This document shows positions 11,695 through 23,141 of a stretch of 64,000 nucleotides of DNA, piece after piece. The stretch is from contig JARCOQ010000072.1 of the NCBI GenBank assembly GCA_029207755.1, forward strand, positions 1-64,000, in the 5' to 3' direction. A program made the position numbers and the translations under genes. Within the stretch, counting starts at the first letter, position 1. Every line of letters begins with the position of its first letter. The stretch is from Chamaea fasciata. Taxonomy: Eukaryota; Chordata; Aves; Passeriformes; Sylviidae. The notes under the pieces are model-generated. The model was not told the DNA's origin. It worked only from the letters and a program-made list of their open reading frames with translations, and ran no database searches.

Positions 11695-12235
11695 TGTGGT
11701 CTCACTTGGATGTGCCTGCAGTCCTGGAAGCTTGGCTAATCTTTTTTCTGCCTCATTTGGACCTTGGGGTTGTTTCGTGGTGGTCTCACTTTCATGTGTC
11801 TGCAGTTCTAGAATGTTGACTCCCCCTTTTTTCTCCTAGAATTAAACTTTGAGCTTGTTGGGGGGTGGTCCCACTTTGATCTATCTGCTGTCTAGGTAGC
11901 TTTACTACCCTTTTTTCTCCTACATTTGGACCCTGAGCTTGTTTGTTGGCATCTCACTTTCATGTGTCTCTGCTCCTGGAAGCTTGACCACCTGATATTC
12001 TCCTGCAGATAAAACTGGAATTGGTTTGGGGTGGTCTCACTAATGTATGTCTGCGGTCATGGTGGTTTGAGTACCCTTTTTTCTCCAAAAACTGGATCTT
12101 GAGCTTGTTTAGGGGCTCTCCCTTTCATGTGTCTGCAATCCTGGAAGATAGACGACCCGTTTTTCTCTTAGAAATTGATTTTGAGCTTGTTTGGGGGTGG
12201 TCTCACTTCCATGTGTCCTGCAGTCCTGGAAGCTG
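11695..12235 (+). repeat. Degenerate 84-bp tandem repeat, about seven copies
   Basis: Seven diverged units start near 11701, 11785, 11870, 11953, 12036, 12118 and 12202, spaced 82-85 bp apart. Each has ggtctcacttt-catgtgtctgc, cctggaagct, ctacccttttttctcct and a ttgagcttgtttgggg segment. Divergence among units is high, so the array is old. The unit is unrelated to the 148-bp satellite. Confidence 0.9.
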
Positions 12236-15200
12236 GACTACTCACGTTCTCTTCCAAATCCACCTGGGCCTCGTTGGCTGCTGTATTTGGGGAGTGCAGG
12301 TACCATGTGCTGTTGACACAGGGATGGTTTTGTCTGCTCGGGGGGGTTGTTCTCTGCGAGCAAACAGCTTTAGGATGGATGCCCTCAGACTTGGTGTTGT
12401 ATGGGACACTCATCTAGCCTTCCAAATCAGTTCAATCGACCGTGGAGGTCAGTGAGGTGATGGATTTTTCAGCCAGACCGCCCTCACGTTCCACTTGGAA
12501 TAGCGACCCTTGTTTCTGTAATACAGAAAAGCAAGGTTATGTCATTTGTGGCTGTCATTGTTTTAGCATGGAAATATCATTACATTTGAGGCTTGTGTTG
12601 TACCAAGTTTTACTCTTCACTCCTGGCAAAGGCCTTCTACGTTTTATGTACAAAGTTCTTGCCATGTTTACATTTCATGCCCTGTGTATAGTGTCTCTCG
12701 TATGTCGGGATGCAGAATAAGGTTTGAAATTGCCTACAGTTCTGATGTTGTACATGCGCAGTGTGTTTCTGCTGATTGTCAGTGATGTGCTGTGGAAAAT
12801 TTTGCCCTCTTGACTGTGCTTGTAGTCAAGAACTTGCTCTCTACTTGACAAAGAAGGTTAAGGCCTTCATGTTTTAGACTGTAAGGAGAGGAATGAGGTG
12901 GAAAAAACCATCGAAGTTATCACAAGTATATTTAGAAATAACGAACTCTGATTTCATTTTGCTCTTGGAATAAGTCTGCTACACCTAATGACAAGTGGGT
13001 TTTCTGGAGGTTCTGAAATGTGGTGACAGGAAGCTTCTCTGCGTTATATCTTGGGCATAAAGGGTCCTCATGAATGCTAGACTGGGGAGAGAGAAAGCAG
13101 CAAGAGCCTGACAAGACAAGGTGGTAGGAAAAAGGAGTGGGCAGAACCGACACAACCAAATAGGAGTTTAGCAGGGTAGTGCCACTAAATCGGAACAGGG
13201 AGTGAAAGATTGACAGTAACTGGGGAACCAAAAAAGTGATGGTTTCCTCCAGTGAGCTGCCAGGTACTTGTGGCAGTAGAGGATGGAGCTGCATAGGAAT
13301 TGTGGGGAAGTTGTAGGTGTGGGACTTATGATGCAGGATTTGTAGAATTTGTAGATGTAGAATGGTGTTTGCTTTCAAAGGAAAAGGCTGAATAAATTTA
13401 GGAAAAGGAGGGCAGACAAGCCCTACTTGTACTTTAAACTCATCCAATATTTCTCTGATGTCAAACATACGTCAAGATAAAAAAAATAATTTTAGCCAGA
13501 AATGGAAATTAAAAGTTTTCGGACTGCACTACAGTGGAAGATCTACAAATAGTCCCTCTGTGTAACAGGGCGGGAATATTGTGTTTTGGTAAAAGTTCCT
13601 TTCTTGACTAGAAGATCACTAATGTGACTGACTTGTCAAGTAGATCTTGCTCTAGTTACAGGGAACCGTTTTTTGCCCTTTGCGTTTTAACTTTGCATTG
13701 GGCAAAAAGTGATTTGTGGCAAAGTCACTGTAGTAAAAATTAGCCTATTCTCATTTTTTGTGTACCAGAGAACCCTTCTTTATTTTTAACACCGTTGTGC
13801 TATTTTCATACCTTGATACAGGACACAAGAACAGGCAGCTTTTAGTGCACGTAGTATTCTTTGTATTAGAGCTTAATTTGAAATGTTTGCCACTTTGGAA
13901 AGGAGAGAGTGAAGGAACCTGGCTGCAGATTTCAGGGTGACTCATGAGCTTTATCTTTATATTGAAAGTAGAGAATTGCACAAAATCTAGTAAATCAGAA
14001 GAAAAAACCTGGCATTTTGTAACACTGAACAAAATCCTGTATCTTGTGCAGCTGGCAGTTCTTAGCTGTGTTGGCTTAAATACAGCTCTCTTTAATGTGC
14101 TTTGAGTTTTGTTAGTTGACTTTTGACTTCCCTGTGTCTGCTTTTCCTTTTCCATTCCCTGCTGAGCTGGGTTGACAAAGTTCTGTTTACCTGCAGCTGT
14201 TTGTGTGTGTAATATTTAGACACTCATCTAAAAAAAAACCCCAAAACCTCAGGTAGTGGTGGATGTTTATGAAGGGGTTCTCCTCCATGTGACAAACCTG
14301 TGTCTTAACACGGAAATGACAAATTGAAGTAAAATAGTTTCCACATAAAGTAGAAGCTTGAAGCTTCCTAGAGAGAGTTTAATTTGCTGCTTCTGTGGGG
14401 TGAGAATTTTCTCTTTTCTCTACCTTTGCATTGATATCATCTGAAACTCCGGTGTGATCCTTCAGATAGGCAGTAACAGGATCCTTTAATGCCCTCTGGA
14501 TTAGACACTTGTGATGTGATATTGATCACTGCAGCTTTGAATCATCATTACAGACGTGAGCTAATACCTTAGGCTGAGTTTGATGCTGGATGATAACTCC
14601 TGTTTTCAGGCTAGAGCAATCTCTTTTGCTTACACCAGGAAATTAGAAAAGGCAGAGTGGCAATGAACAATGTGACTTTGTCTTGCTTAGTTGGGAAAAT
14701 GTTGCTGTGTTCTGCTGTGTTTTAAAACAAACAAACAAAAAAACCACCAAAACAAAACCCAGTGCTTGTTTTATTTTTCTGAAGTTGTTGTTATGCTTTG
14801 GGGAACTCAGGGATGAAGCAAGATATTATCATAGAAATGAAAACCTGTTCATACTAGAAGCAGTATTAGAACCAAAACATTTGGTAGGGGAAATCCTCTT
14901 ACTTTACAGTCCTTGCAGTGTTCTCTTAATCTTGTTTTCTTTCCCTGTTAATGTGCAGAGGTTTGTATGTAGAGAGTTTTCCATAACATAGCTTCTCTAT
15001 AACACTGCTTTTGGGGAATGAGAGAGGAGGAACTTTGTCTTGAAAAGTATTTCAGATCTTCCAGCTGATGGGTCTGTCTGCAAAAACACAGTTTTTCCCA
15101 CCACTGCTAAGCCGCAGGTAAAAACGGTGGAAAGCCTGTTTTTTTGGGAGCAGAGGACACTGCAGCAACACTGCAGAACAGCTGAGAAAACTTGTGGAAA

Positions 15201-18200
15201 TGTTTAAGTTTTGCAAATTTGCCTTGTGACAACTTGCAGTTCCAGCATTTTCCTTAAAGAGAACGATTTGAGGTTGTGTGGACTGCTCTTATGTTTCCAG
15301 GATTGTCCTAACAGTCTTCAAACCATTGTTTTTACTTGTTACTTCAAGAGACAGGAAACTTGGACATCTAGTTTTGTCCAAACTCTGGATGAAGCCTTTG
15401 AAGGAGTATCTTTAAAAACACATTTCCCAGGCCTATGGAGACATGGTGTCCTACAGTCCTTAAGTGTCCTGTAGGAAATAGTACTTTTTGTTACAGACTT
15501 CAGCTTGTAACGAGATTTAACATCAATGCTTTCAATAGATTCAAAATAATTTTCTGTCTCTGGTGGTGCATTCTTTTTCAGAGGTTTTTGTCTCACTGTT
15601 CTGCCTAACAGTGTTCCGAAGAAATGAATTTTTAATAGGAATTGAGAGGTTGTGGTTTTGAATCTTATTTCAAGGAGGCGTCTCCAGGGATAAAGTTGAA
15701 GTGCATTACACTGGTTTGTTTCCATATCTGGGTTAGTAATTGGACAAATACGAAGACAATTGAAAACACAGAAATAGGTTTTTTTTCTTTTTGTATTGCT
15801 TCAAATTGAATTATTTTAAGAAACCAGATTTTGCTATAAGTTTAGTTTTTCCTGACTCCTGTCTATCCTTTCTAATAAGCGTTTTTCACTTTTTTAGGGC
15901 AGCTTTTTCTTGATGTTTAATTGTAGTGTGTCCCTTACTTGGCAATATTTTGCTCAGGGTAATTTGCAGACTAAAGTAGCTTGCTCATGAAAGTTAATTT
16001 TTGATCAGGTGTGTACAGCCATGTGCTTGTGTGTGGGGGTGAGAAGAGGGCAGAGAAAGGGAAGAAGGCAAGGATGAAGTGAGTCTATATATGTGCAAGA
16101 GGTTGCCTGAACTGCAGAGATTAAACAAACCAAAGAAGGGCTCTGTCTAAAATGAGGAATTAAATGTATTTGTGACAAATATCAACATCTATCTCTAATT
16201 TGTTTTTACTCAAGAGCTAGGCCCTCAGAGACTTGTGAAATCTATTGGCAAACATCATGACTACATTTTGAGAGACAAAAAATGTGTAAAAGGAAGAAAA
16301 AAAAATGGAGAAGGGAGATGGGCAAGAGAATTATTCTGGTCTGAAGAGGATGGATGACTTTCTAGAGCCTATCTTGAAAACATGTTGACAGATTAAACAG
16401 CAAATAACACATGGATGAGAGGTTTTTGTCCAAAGTAATTGGTGCCAGATGTAGCCCGTCCTTTAACTTGATAAAATAATAGTTTAGGTGTAGGAAGTTC
16501 ATTATCTACACTTAAGAAACATGTCTGTGTAGTACTCTATGGGAAATTACAAAATAAGGTGTTAAAATGGTGGTTGGTAAACTGGACAGGGAATGACTGA
16601 AGGGGAGAGCAAGAAGCTGTACTTGGAAGGGAAGAATTGGTCTGTTAATACAGATCCTCAGGGTTTGTCTTGAGACCGTTCTTCAGTATGAACTAAATGC
16701 CATGGCACAGGATTAAGAGACTTTGGTAGGCTGGAGGAGCAGATAATTCCGGGAAGAACTGGATGGTCTCGACAGCCTGGAATGTAAAGCAGGGCACAGT
16801 TGAGTAACGTGGAGTGAAGTTCATGTGCTAGTGAGAATTGTTGTGAAGGAGAAGGTTTAAAACAAAAAAACCCACCCACCCAACAACCAGCTGTGAAGGT
16901 GCTGGGTCACAACAGGCTGACCATAAGCAGGGAATGTGTCGATGCTGTGGAAAAGGTTTGGTTTCAGTGGAATGGAAAACCAAGCTGTTTTAAGATGGAG
17001 AGCTGACAACACTGTCAGGCCACAAGTCACATGTGGGATTGGCACAGGTTGTGTACAGTGTGTTTATGGGATTTTTTTGCTGCTTCCCCTCACCAAATAT
17101 ACTGGAGTTGTTAATTTCTGCACAAAGCCTAGACTCAAAACCGCCCCGTAATACTGTAACATCTACACCTGAAATGTATATTCAAATGGAGGCTAAAGAA
17201 CGTAAGTTCCAAATGGGCATCTTATCCTTAATGTTCCTCTGCTGCAGTTCAAGTAAATGTAATGTATTAGTTGCTCACTGAATGCGCAGTACCACTTTTA
17301 AAAATTCTATTTGCTGTGCAGGATTTTTCCCAAGGTACCTTAGATAATGTCAAGTTTAAATCTGTCCGTGAGTCTAGAGAGATCGCCATGCAGATGGAGC
17401 TGTGGAAAGCTAAATGAAAGATTTTCATATAAGTACACTGGGCTTAATCAAATCTGTTTAATTTGTTTTCCTCCCAGCCCCTGTTTTCAACAACTTGAAT
17501 TCCTCAGATATTCAAAGTTGTTTTGGAAGTGTTTAACACAGAAAGTGAAAATGCAGCCTGAACAAAAGGATTGTTATTTTAAGAGAGGAATATTTTGAAA
17601 GTGGTGGGAACAAACAAAGGTACAAGTTCATTATGACATGAATTTAGTCTCAGACTAAATGGTTTTCTTCTGTGTCCATGCTAGGACAAAGAGATTGCTT
17701 CCCGCAGTTTGTCCTCCCCTTGCTGCATGAGGAAACTTCAGTTACCAAATACAGGATCTTGTGCATCTTCATGCGTCTTGGTACATAATGGCAGTTTAAA
17801 CACTTTGCTTTGTGTAATTTTGTCAGCGGATGGGCTAGGGAGAAAAATCTGATTCGGATGATTCCTGGATATTTTTATCAGGTCAGGGCTGTAATATTGG
17901 CCACTGGTGAGTGGTAATTTGTGTTAGGGGAGATTTCTTGTGTTTCATAGCTCCCCTAGATTAGTGTACAGAGGATACTGAGAAAATGCTTGGGCTGAGG
18001 TTGGCCAGAGTCTCATGGTCAGTCACTAGGTATTTCTAAGGGTTTTCTGAGCTTCTGTGTCTATCTGTGCATCATCCTGTTGCCCCAGTGCAAGGAATTA
18101 ATTGATCCAGTCAGGATAATAAACTGCCAAGAATAGCAATCCTTTGGTAGATAGATGTACAAAATTCATTTTATCTGTCCAAGCGCTGATGAAATGCAGG

Positions 18201-18257
18201 ACCTGGGCTGATGCTTTGCTAGTGTAAACCAATTCTTGTGTTCGGTAAAGATACTTT
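12236..18257. other. Gene-free intergenic or intronic sequence
   Basis: About 6 kb of AT-richer, apparently unique sequence. Open frames are short and lack domains. Short low-complexity runs occur, for example caaacaaacaaa at about 14729 and a homopolymeric T run at about 15780. No tRNA, LINE or exon is recognised. Confidence 0.6.
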
Positions 18258-19861
18258 CTTAAGGCATTAAAAAAAACCCCTCAAATTTGTCTCTTCAACG
18301 GGCTCTAGTACAATTACATGGTAGTAAATGCATCAACAAATACTGGTTTTAGTTATTTTTTGAAATAGCTCTTAAAAAGCATCCCAAATCTTGATAATTC
18401 ATTGGAGCCTTCTATAATTGTTTGGCATTTCAGTGTGTGTAGGCAGTAGAGCATGTGAGCAGCTGTAACCACGTTCGTGCGGTCAGTTTTGCAAATACAT
18501 GATGAAACTTGCTCATGGGAGAGTCACAGCCCACTTGTGTTTACAACCTGAGACTGGTACAGTGAGTAAAAACAAGCTGGGATACTTGTAGGAACAACGA
18601 AAACCCAGGAAACCTTGAGAAATATTTGGAATCAAAATTATTGTGTGTTTATGGCCAATGCAGTGCTAAGAGAGCCAGGACATGTGGCATGTTAATGTTT
18701 GGGTTTGGTTTTTTAGTGTCCACTTAAAATTAGTAACACGGCTCAGATTTTTCAATACAGATCTCTTAGGTGCTGGAGGTAGTTAAGTGTGTCATACTAA
18801 ACACTCTTGGAGTTGAAAATGTTGCTTTGTGTGAGTATTTGTATTTTCTGAAACTCAGCTGTGCATGCTTTTTGTTGGCCGTTGAAATGCTGTAACCACA
18901 GCTGAATTGAAATTGGTCGGTTCAAAGGAGCTGATACAATTTTGTTTGCTCATCTAACTTAGAGCAAGAAATAGGCACAGACTATGGACTGAGGGATGTT
19001 CACTGGTATGTTTGAAAATTTGTGTTTGATAATTGAAGTTAAATATCATGAGAAAACCTCATAAACAGGGGTGAAATTCAACATGTAAAGTGCTTGTTTT
19101 CCTTTGTGGCCTTGTGTGAACTGTCTTGCAGATCAAACTTCTAACTCCTTCTATGTGAGTTAGCATTAGCAATAAGTGGCAAAGTCCATCCTGTTGTTAA
19201 GAATTTGGATGCTGTGTAGGGTAAATCCACCTTTTCCCCCTATTGTTTGGCCTCTCTTCTTACCATTTCTGTAATCATCAATGATTGAGTAAATCCCCAA
19301 GAACATTTTGTGGTAGTGATGCAACCACACTTGCCATTTTGTGAGTGTGTGATAAATACGTATTAAATGGTACCAAATGAGCTTAGCAGAGATAATAGGT
19401 TGTGTGCTTTTCTCTAGAGGCAAGAACACCAGGTGTGGCCTGGTGTTGGGATCGTGGCTCACAGGAATCAGTCGATGACCTCAGTTTTAAAACACCAGTC
19501 TGGCTGCATTTGGTCTGCTCTGCTCTCATCTGGAATCTCTGCTGTATGTGCAGCTACAAACCCTTGGTTTATAAATTTGCTTAAAACATTACAAATCTCA
19601 TACTGATGTAAGACTGCTCCTGCGAGGAAAGGTTTATTAAAGAAACAAATCTTACGTGAGAAGAGTGCAGAGAAGAGATGCATTTTGCCATAGCTGTATG
19701 GCTGAACCTATGGGGGTGGACAGAAATTCTGAATCTTTTCTTCCGGCCCCTGTGTTGGAGGAAGGGTTAGGTTGGAATCCTGCAGTTTTCTAAAGTAGTG
19801 TCTTGGAAGGGAGAGGAATGAGTCCCAGGCTGAGCCTTCCTTTAGGAGAGGAACTGCAGGT
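18258..19861 (+). repeat. 1.6-kb duplicated block, copy 1
   Basis: This block matches 28910-30513 in direct orientation over its whole length, at roughly 97-98% identity by eye, with a 4-nt insertion in copy 2 as one of the few indels. The match begins at ttaaggcatt and ends at tgcaggt. No terminal repeats, target-site duplication or transposase frame is evident. It may be a recent segmental duplication or an unrecognised nonautonomous element. Two conserved minus-strand frames of 98 and 71 codons lie in both copies but show no known domain, and their conservation follows from the recent duplication. Confidence 0.93.
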
Positions 19862-20214
19862 ATCCCGTCATGCCGCGCGCCGCTTTGCGCCTCGGTGTAT
19901 CCCGTCATGCCCTGCGGCGCCGCTTTGCGCCTCGGCTTATCCCGTCATGCTCCGCGGCGCCGCTTTGCGCCTCGGTGTATCCCGTCATGCTCCGCGGCGC
20001 CGCTTTGCGCCTCGGTGTATCCCGTCATGCCCTGCGGCGCCGCTTTGCGCCTCGGTGTATCCCGTCATTCCCTGCGGTGCCGCTCTGCGCCTCGGTGTAT
20101 CCCGTCGTGCCCCGAGCCGCTTTGCGCCTCGTTGTATCCCATCACTCCCTGCGGTGCCGCTCTGCGCCCCGGTGTATCCCGTCATGCTCCGCGCCGCCGG
20201 TTTGCTCCTCTGCG
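19861..20214 (+). promoter_or_regulatory. Nine-copy 40-bp ZNF143/Staf-like repeat array
   Basis: Units start at 19861, 19898, 19938, 19978, 20018, 20058, 20098, 20135 and 20175; two are 37 bp long and the rest 40 bp. Each begins TATCCCGTCATGCCCTGCGG or a close variant, followed by CGCCGCTTTGCGCCTCGGTG. The TCCCRTCATGC..CGCG core resembles the ZNF143/Staf-THAP11 promoter element (a family defined by TCCCA-N-ATGC with flanking GCG). The array leads straight into a CRE/octamer/GC-box/TATA cassette, which supports a promoter role. Function is inferred; it could simply be a GC-rich minisatellite. Confidence 0.6.
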
Positions 20215-20530
20215 TACAAATGACGTCACCGGCGTTTATTTCGCCTCTCATTTGCATAAGTTTACATAAGGCTGGCGCCTCGGTGAGGTGGGCGGGGTCT
20301 GAGTCACGCCCAGGCCCCTCCCAATACAAACCAGTAACTCCCAGTCCCCGTGGTCAGTGACGTCATTCGCGTTTATTTGTGCTCTCATTTACATAAGTTT
20401 GCATATTGGCGCGGTGGGCGGGGTCAGAGCCGCGTTGGCCCCTCCCACTCCCTCCCAGTAGAACCCAGTAACCCCCAGGCCCCGCCCAGTTTGCCCCGCC
20501 CTTGTTGTCGATCTATATAAGGGAATGGGG
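20215..20530 (+). promoter_or_regulatory. Duplicated CRE-octamer-GC box cassette with TATA box
   Basis: Two related cassettes of about 135 bp lie in tandem. The first has TGACGTCA (20221-20228), ATTTGCAT (20250-20257) and GGGCGGGG (20290-20297). The second has TGACGTCA (20358-20365), ATTTACAT with a TTTGCAT (20387-20404) and GGGCGGGG (20416-20423). A TATA box, TATATAAG at 20514-20521, follows. CRE, octamer (POU/Oct), Sp1 and TATA elements in this order form a strong RNA polymerase II promoter pattern pointing right, predicting a start near 20545. No open frame follows it, so the product would be noncoding or spliced. Confidence 0.6.
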
Positions 20531-20605
20531 CGTGGCCTGATGAGGGGCGTGGTCGGTTCACATGTGCGGGAGGGGCAAAGGTTAAACCACGCCCAGAAAC
20601 CCCAA

Positions 20606-20935
20606 AACCAGTTTAAACCAGTTTAAACCAGTATAAACCAGTAACCGCCAAACCCACTCCCAGTCCATCCCAGTATAAACCAGTGACCCCAAACCCACTC
20701 CCAGTCCAACCCAGTATCAAACCAGTGACCCCAAACCCACTTCCAGTCCATCCCAGTATAAACCAGTGACCCCCAAACCCACTCCCAGTCCATCCCAGTA
20801 TAAACCAGTAACCCCAAACCCACTCCCAGTCCATCCCAGTATCAAACCAGTGACCCCAAACCCACTCCCAGTCCATCCCAGTATAAACTAGTGACCCCAA
20901 ACCCACTCCCAGTCCATCCCAGTATAAACCTGTGC
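20606..20935 (+). repeat. ACTGG/CCAGT minisatellite, left arm
   Basis: About seven units of 42-43 bp, each with CCAGTATAAACCAGT followed by gaccccaaacccactcccag. The same motif appears in reverse complement at 21055-21272, so the two arrays can pair as inverted arms. Apparent open frames here come from the repeat. Confidence 0.9.
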
Positions 20936-21054
20936 CCTCCAGTCCCCATTCCAGTGCCCTCACCTGTCCATACTGGTTTGAACTGGGATCTCTTGACGCT
21001 CGGCAACCTCCAGGGAGCGGCTCAGGGCCAGGGCCCGGCGCTGGGGGATACTGG

Positions 21055-21272
21055 GAGTTACTGGTTTATACTGGTTTGTACTGGTTTGTACTGAGTTATA
21101 CTGGTTTGTACTGGTTTGGGGGTTTTCCTTACTGGTTTGTACTGGGAGGGGCTTTAGGGGTCACTGGGATGAACTGGGAAGGGATTTGGGGTGACTGGTT
21201 TGTACTGGTTTATACTGGTTTATACTGGTTTGGGGTTTTTCTTTACTGGTTTGTACTGGTTTGTACTGGGAG
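21055..21272 (-). repeat. ACTGG minisatellite, inverted right arm
   Basis: Repeated ACTGGTTTATACTGG and ACTGGTTTGTACTGG, the reverse complement of the CCAGTATAAACCAGT core of the left array. It is separated from the left arm by about 120 bp of GC-rich sequence. Confidence 0.88.
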
Positions 21273-21737
21273 GGGGTTTGGGGGGTTTTTTGGGATTTTT
21301 GGGGAGAATTTGGGGGATTTTGGGGATCTAAAAATTCCAATTTTTCGTGGGAATTTTGGGGTCATTTTCTGGGATTTTGGGGCTCTGAAATCCTGATTTT
21401 TAATGGGAATTTTTGGGGTGAATTTTTGGCGTTTTGGGTGGGAATTTTGGGGGATTTGGGGGCTTTAAAAATCTCAGTTTTGGGAGGGAATTTTGGGGTG
21501 AATTTTTGGGATTTTGGGTGGAAATTTTGGGGGTTTTGGAACTTCAAAAATTCCAGTTTTGGGGTGAATTTTGGGGATTTTTGAGGCTCTAAAAATCCCA
21601 ATTTTCAGCGGGAATTTTGGGGTAAAATTGAGGGATTTTGAGGCTTAAAAATTTTCAGTGGAATTTTTCAGGTCATTTTTTGGGATTTTGGGTGGAAATT
21701 TTGGGGTGAATTTTTGGGATTTTTTGGGATCGAAAAA
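21273..21737 (+). repeat. G-run low-complexity sequence
   Basis: Irregular repeats of gggattttggggtgaattttt. The plus strand carries dozens of G3-G6 runs, giving strong G-quadruplex potential. To the right of 21900 the plus strand switches to C-runs, so the G-rich strand changes sides. Confidence 0.85.
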
Positions 21738-21742
21738 TTTTA

Positions 21743-21778
21743 ATTAAAATAATCAAATAATTATTTAATTATTTTATT
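21743..21778. repeat. AT-rich near-perfect palindrome
   Basis: Two 18-nt arms, 21743-21760 and 21761-21778, are inverted copies with two mismatches and no spacer, within a longer A/T-only stretch (about 21738-21805). It sits between the G-run and C-run halves. Palindromic AT-rich sequences of this type can extrude cruciforms. A 21-T run follows at 21853-21873. Confidence 0.75.
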
Positions 21779-21899
21779 AAAATTAAAATAAAATTAAATT
21801 TCAATACATATTCAGCTCGCCGGTTTTTGTTGTTGTTGTTTTGCTGTCGCCGTTTTTTTTTTTTTTTTTTTTTGTTTGTTTGTGGGAGTTTGAGGCGGT

Positions 21900-22880
21900 T
21901 TTTGGGAAAATTTTTCCCCTCAGGTTTTGCCGATTTGGGGATTTTTTTTCTTTTTAAAGCGATTTTTTTCCCCAAAAAACTTCGTTTTTCCCTCTAAAAT
22001 CCCCATTTTCCCCCCTAAAATCTCCCTTTTTTCCCCAAAATCTCCATTTTCCCCCCAAATTTCCGTCTTATCCGGCAAAACCCCCCGCGCGCCGCCATCT
22101 TGTACGGCAACCCCGAGCGGCCAAACCACCCCAAACCCGACAAATTTTCCCGTTTCCCAGCCAAAATCTCCATTATTCTCTTCAAAATTTCTTTTTTTCC
22201 CCTTAAATCCCATTTTTTTCCCCCAAATCTCCATTTTCTTCGTTTTTGTACGGCCAAAAAAACCCCCGCGCGCCGCCATCTTGTACTGCAAGATCCTCGG
22301 GGCGCCGCCATTTTGCCGCCCGCTCCACACTCCTCACACCGCGCCGCCATTTTGTACGGCAACCCCCAGCGGTCAAACCACCCCAAAACTCCCTAAATTT
22401 TGCCCTTTCCCCCCAAATTTAGAGTCGGAGATTTCCATTTTTATCTCTAAAATCCACTTTTTCCCCCAAATCCCCCTTTTTCCACCCAAATTTCCGTTTT
22501 CTCCATTTTGTACGGCACGATCCTCAAGACGCCGCCATTCTGTCACCCTCACGTCTCCCTCAAAAAGCGCCGCCATTTTGTACGGCAACCCCCAGTGGCC
22601 AACCGCCCCAAAACCTCCCGATTTTATCCGTTTTTTCTCCAAATTTAGAATCGGAAAATCCAATTTTTATCTCTAAAATCCCCTTTTTCCCCGAAATCCC
22701 CTTTTTTCCTCCCAAATCTCTGTTTTCTCTATTCTGTACGGCGAAATCTCCGAGCCGCCATTTTGTCGCCCTCACACCGCGCCGGCATTTTGTACGGCAA
22801 GGCCCGGAGGCCAAACCGCCCCAAAACCTCCCGATTTTATCCGTTTTTTGCCCCAAAAAACGAGTCGGATATTTCCGATT
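21900..22880 (-). repeat. ~220-bp tandem repeat with YY1-like motifs
   Basis: About four units share C-run/T-run sequence (ccccaaaatctcc), a gattttatccgttttttc segment and GCCGCCAT..TTGTACGGCAA. YY1-like motifs start near 22091, 22272, 22303, 22343, 22531, 22569, 22756 and 22781 (the last altered to gccggcat). All read as AAxATGGCGGC on the minus strand, the YY1 core. Strong matches are 181-226 bp apart. YY1 sites often mark promoters and 5' ends, but here they lie downstream of the two minus-strand exons. Binding is a prediction. Confidence 0.7.
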
Positions 22881-22886
22881 TTTAAT
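22881..22886 (-). terminator. Possible poly(A) signal (ATTAAA)
   Basis: ATTAAA on the minus strand lies about 27 nt past the TGA stop of the terminal exon at 22913-23019. It is the second most common poly(A) hexamer, and its position suits a short 3' UTR. Confidence 0.4.
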
Positions 22887-22912
22887 TCTTTTGAATTTTT
22901 CAGGATCCCCCC

Positions 22913-23019
22913 TCAGCCCAACGTGTCTTTCCAGGGTCTTTTCGGGGTGTCTGAGGGCGCGGCCGGAGCGGCCCCGGGGGAGCTCAGCGGGTTTGGAGCG
23001 AAGGTTTGCCGGAGAGGGC
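22913..23019 (-). CDS. Terminal coding exon, unidentified protein
   Basis: The exon begins after a good acceptor (a T-rich tract ending gtttgtttaatcag) and runs to a TGA at 22913-22915. It takes one base from the upstream exon, completing a Gly codon, then encodes 34 residues rich in Pro and Ala (PLRQTFAPNPLSSPG early, KRPWKDTLG at the end). Joining to the exon at 23142-23205 keeps one open frame. That agreement, with both splice signals and a nearby ATTAAA, supports a real C terminus. The protein is not recognised. Further upstream exons are not found in the window, so this may be a fragment carried by duplication or the end of a gene with distant exons. Confidence 0.5.
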
Positions 23020-23141
23020 CTGATTAAACAAACAAAAAAACCCCGAAATAAATAAAAATGTAAAAATATCATTCTGGGGAGGGATTCCCCCTCCCCCCAA
23101 ATTTTTTGGGGGTTATTTTTGGGGGGGGTTTTTTTGGTCAC

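Noticed and set aside
19166..19462. 98-codon frame conserved with 29818-30114
   Set aside because: Conservation follows from the recent 1.6-kb duplication; no domain, start context or splice support.
18258..19861. Complete DNA transposon or LTR for the duplicated block
   Set aside because: No terminal inverted or direct repeats, target-site duplication or transposase/reverse transcriptase homology could be seen.
19861..20214. CRISPR-like array
   Set aside because: Units are contiguous 40-bp tandem repeats without unique spacers, in a eukaryotic genome.
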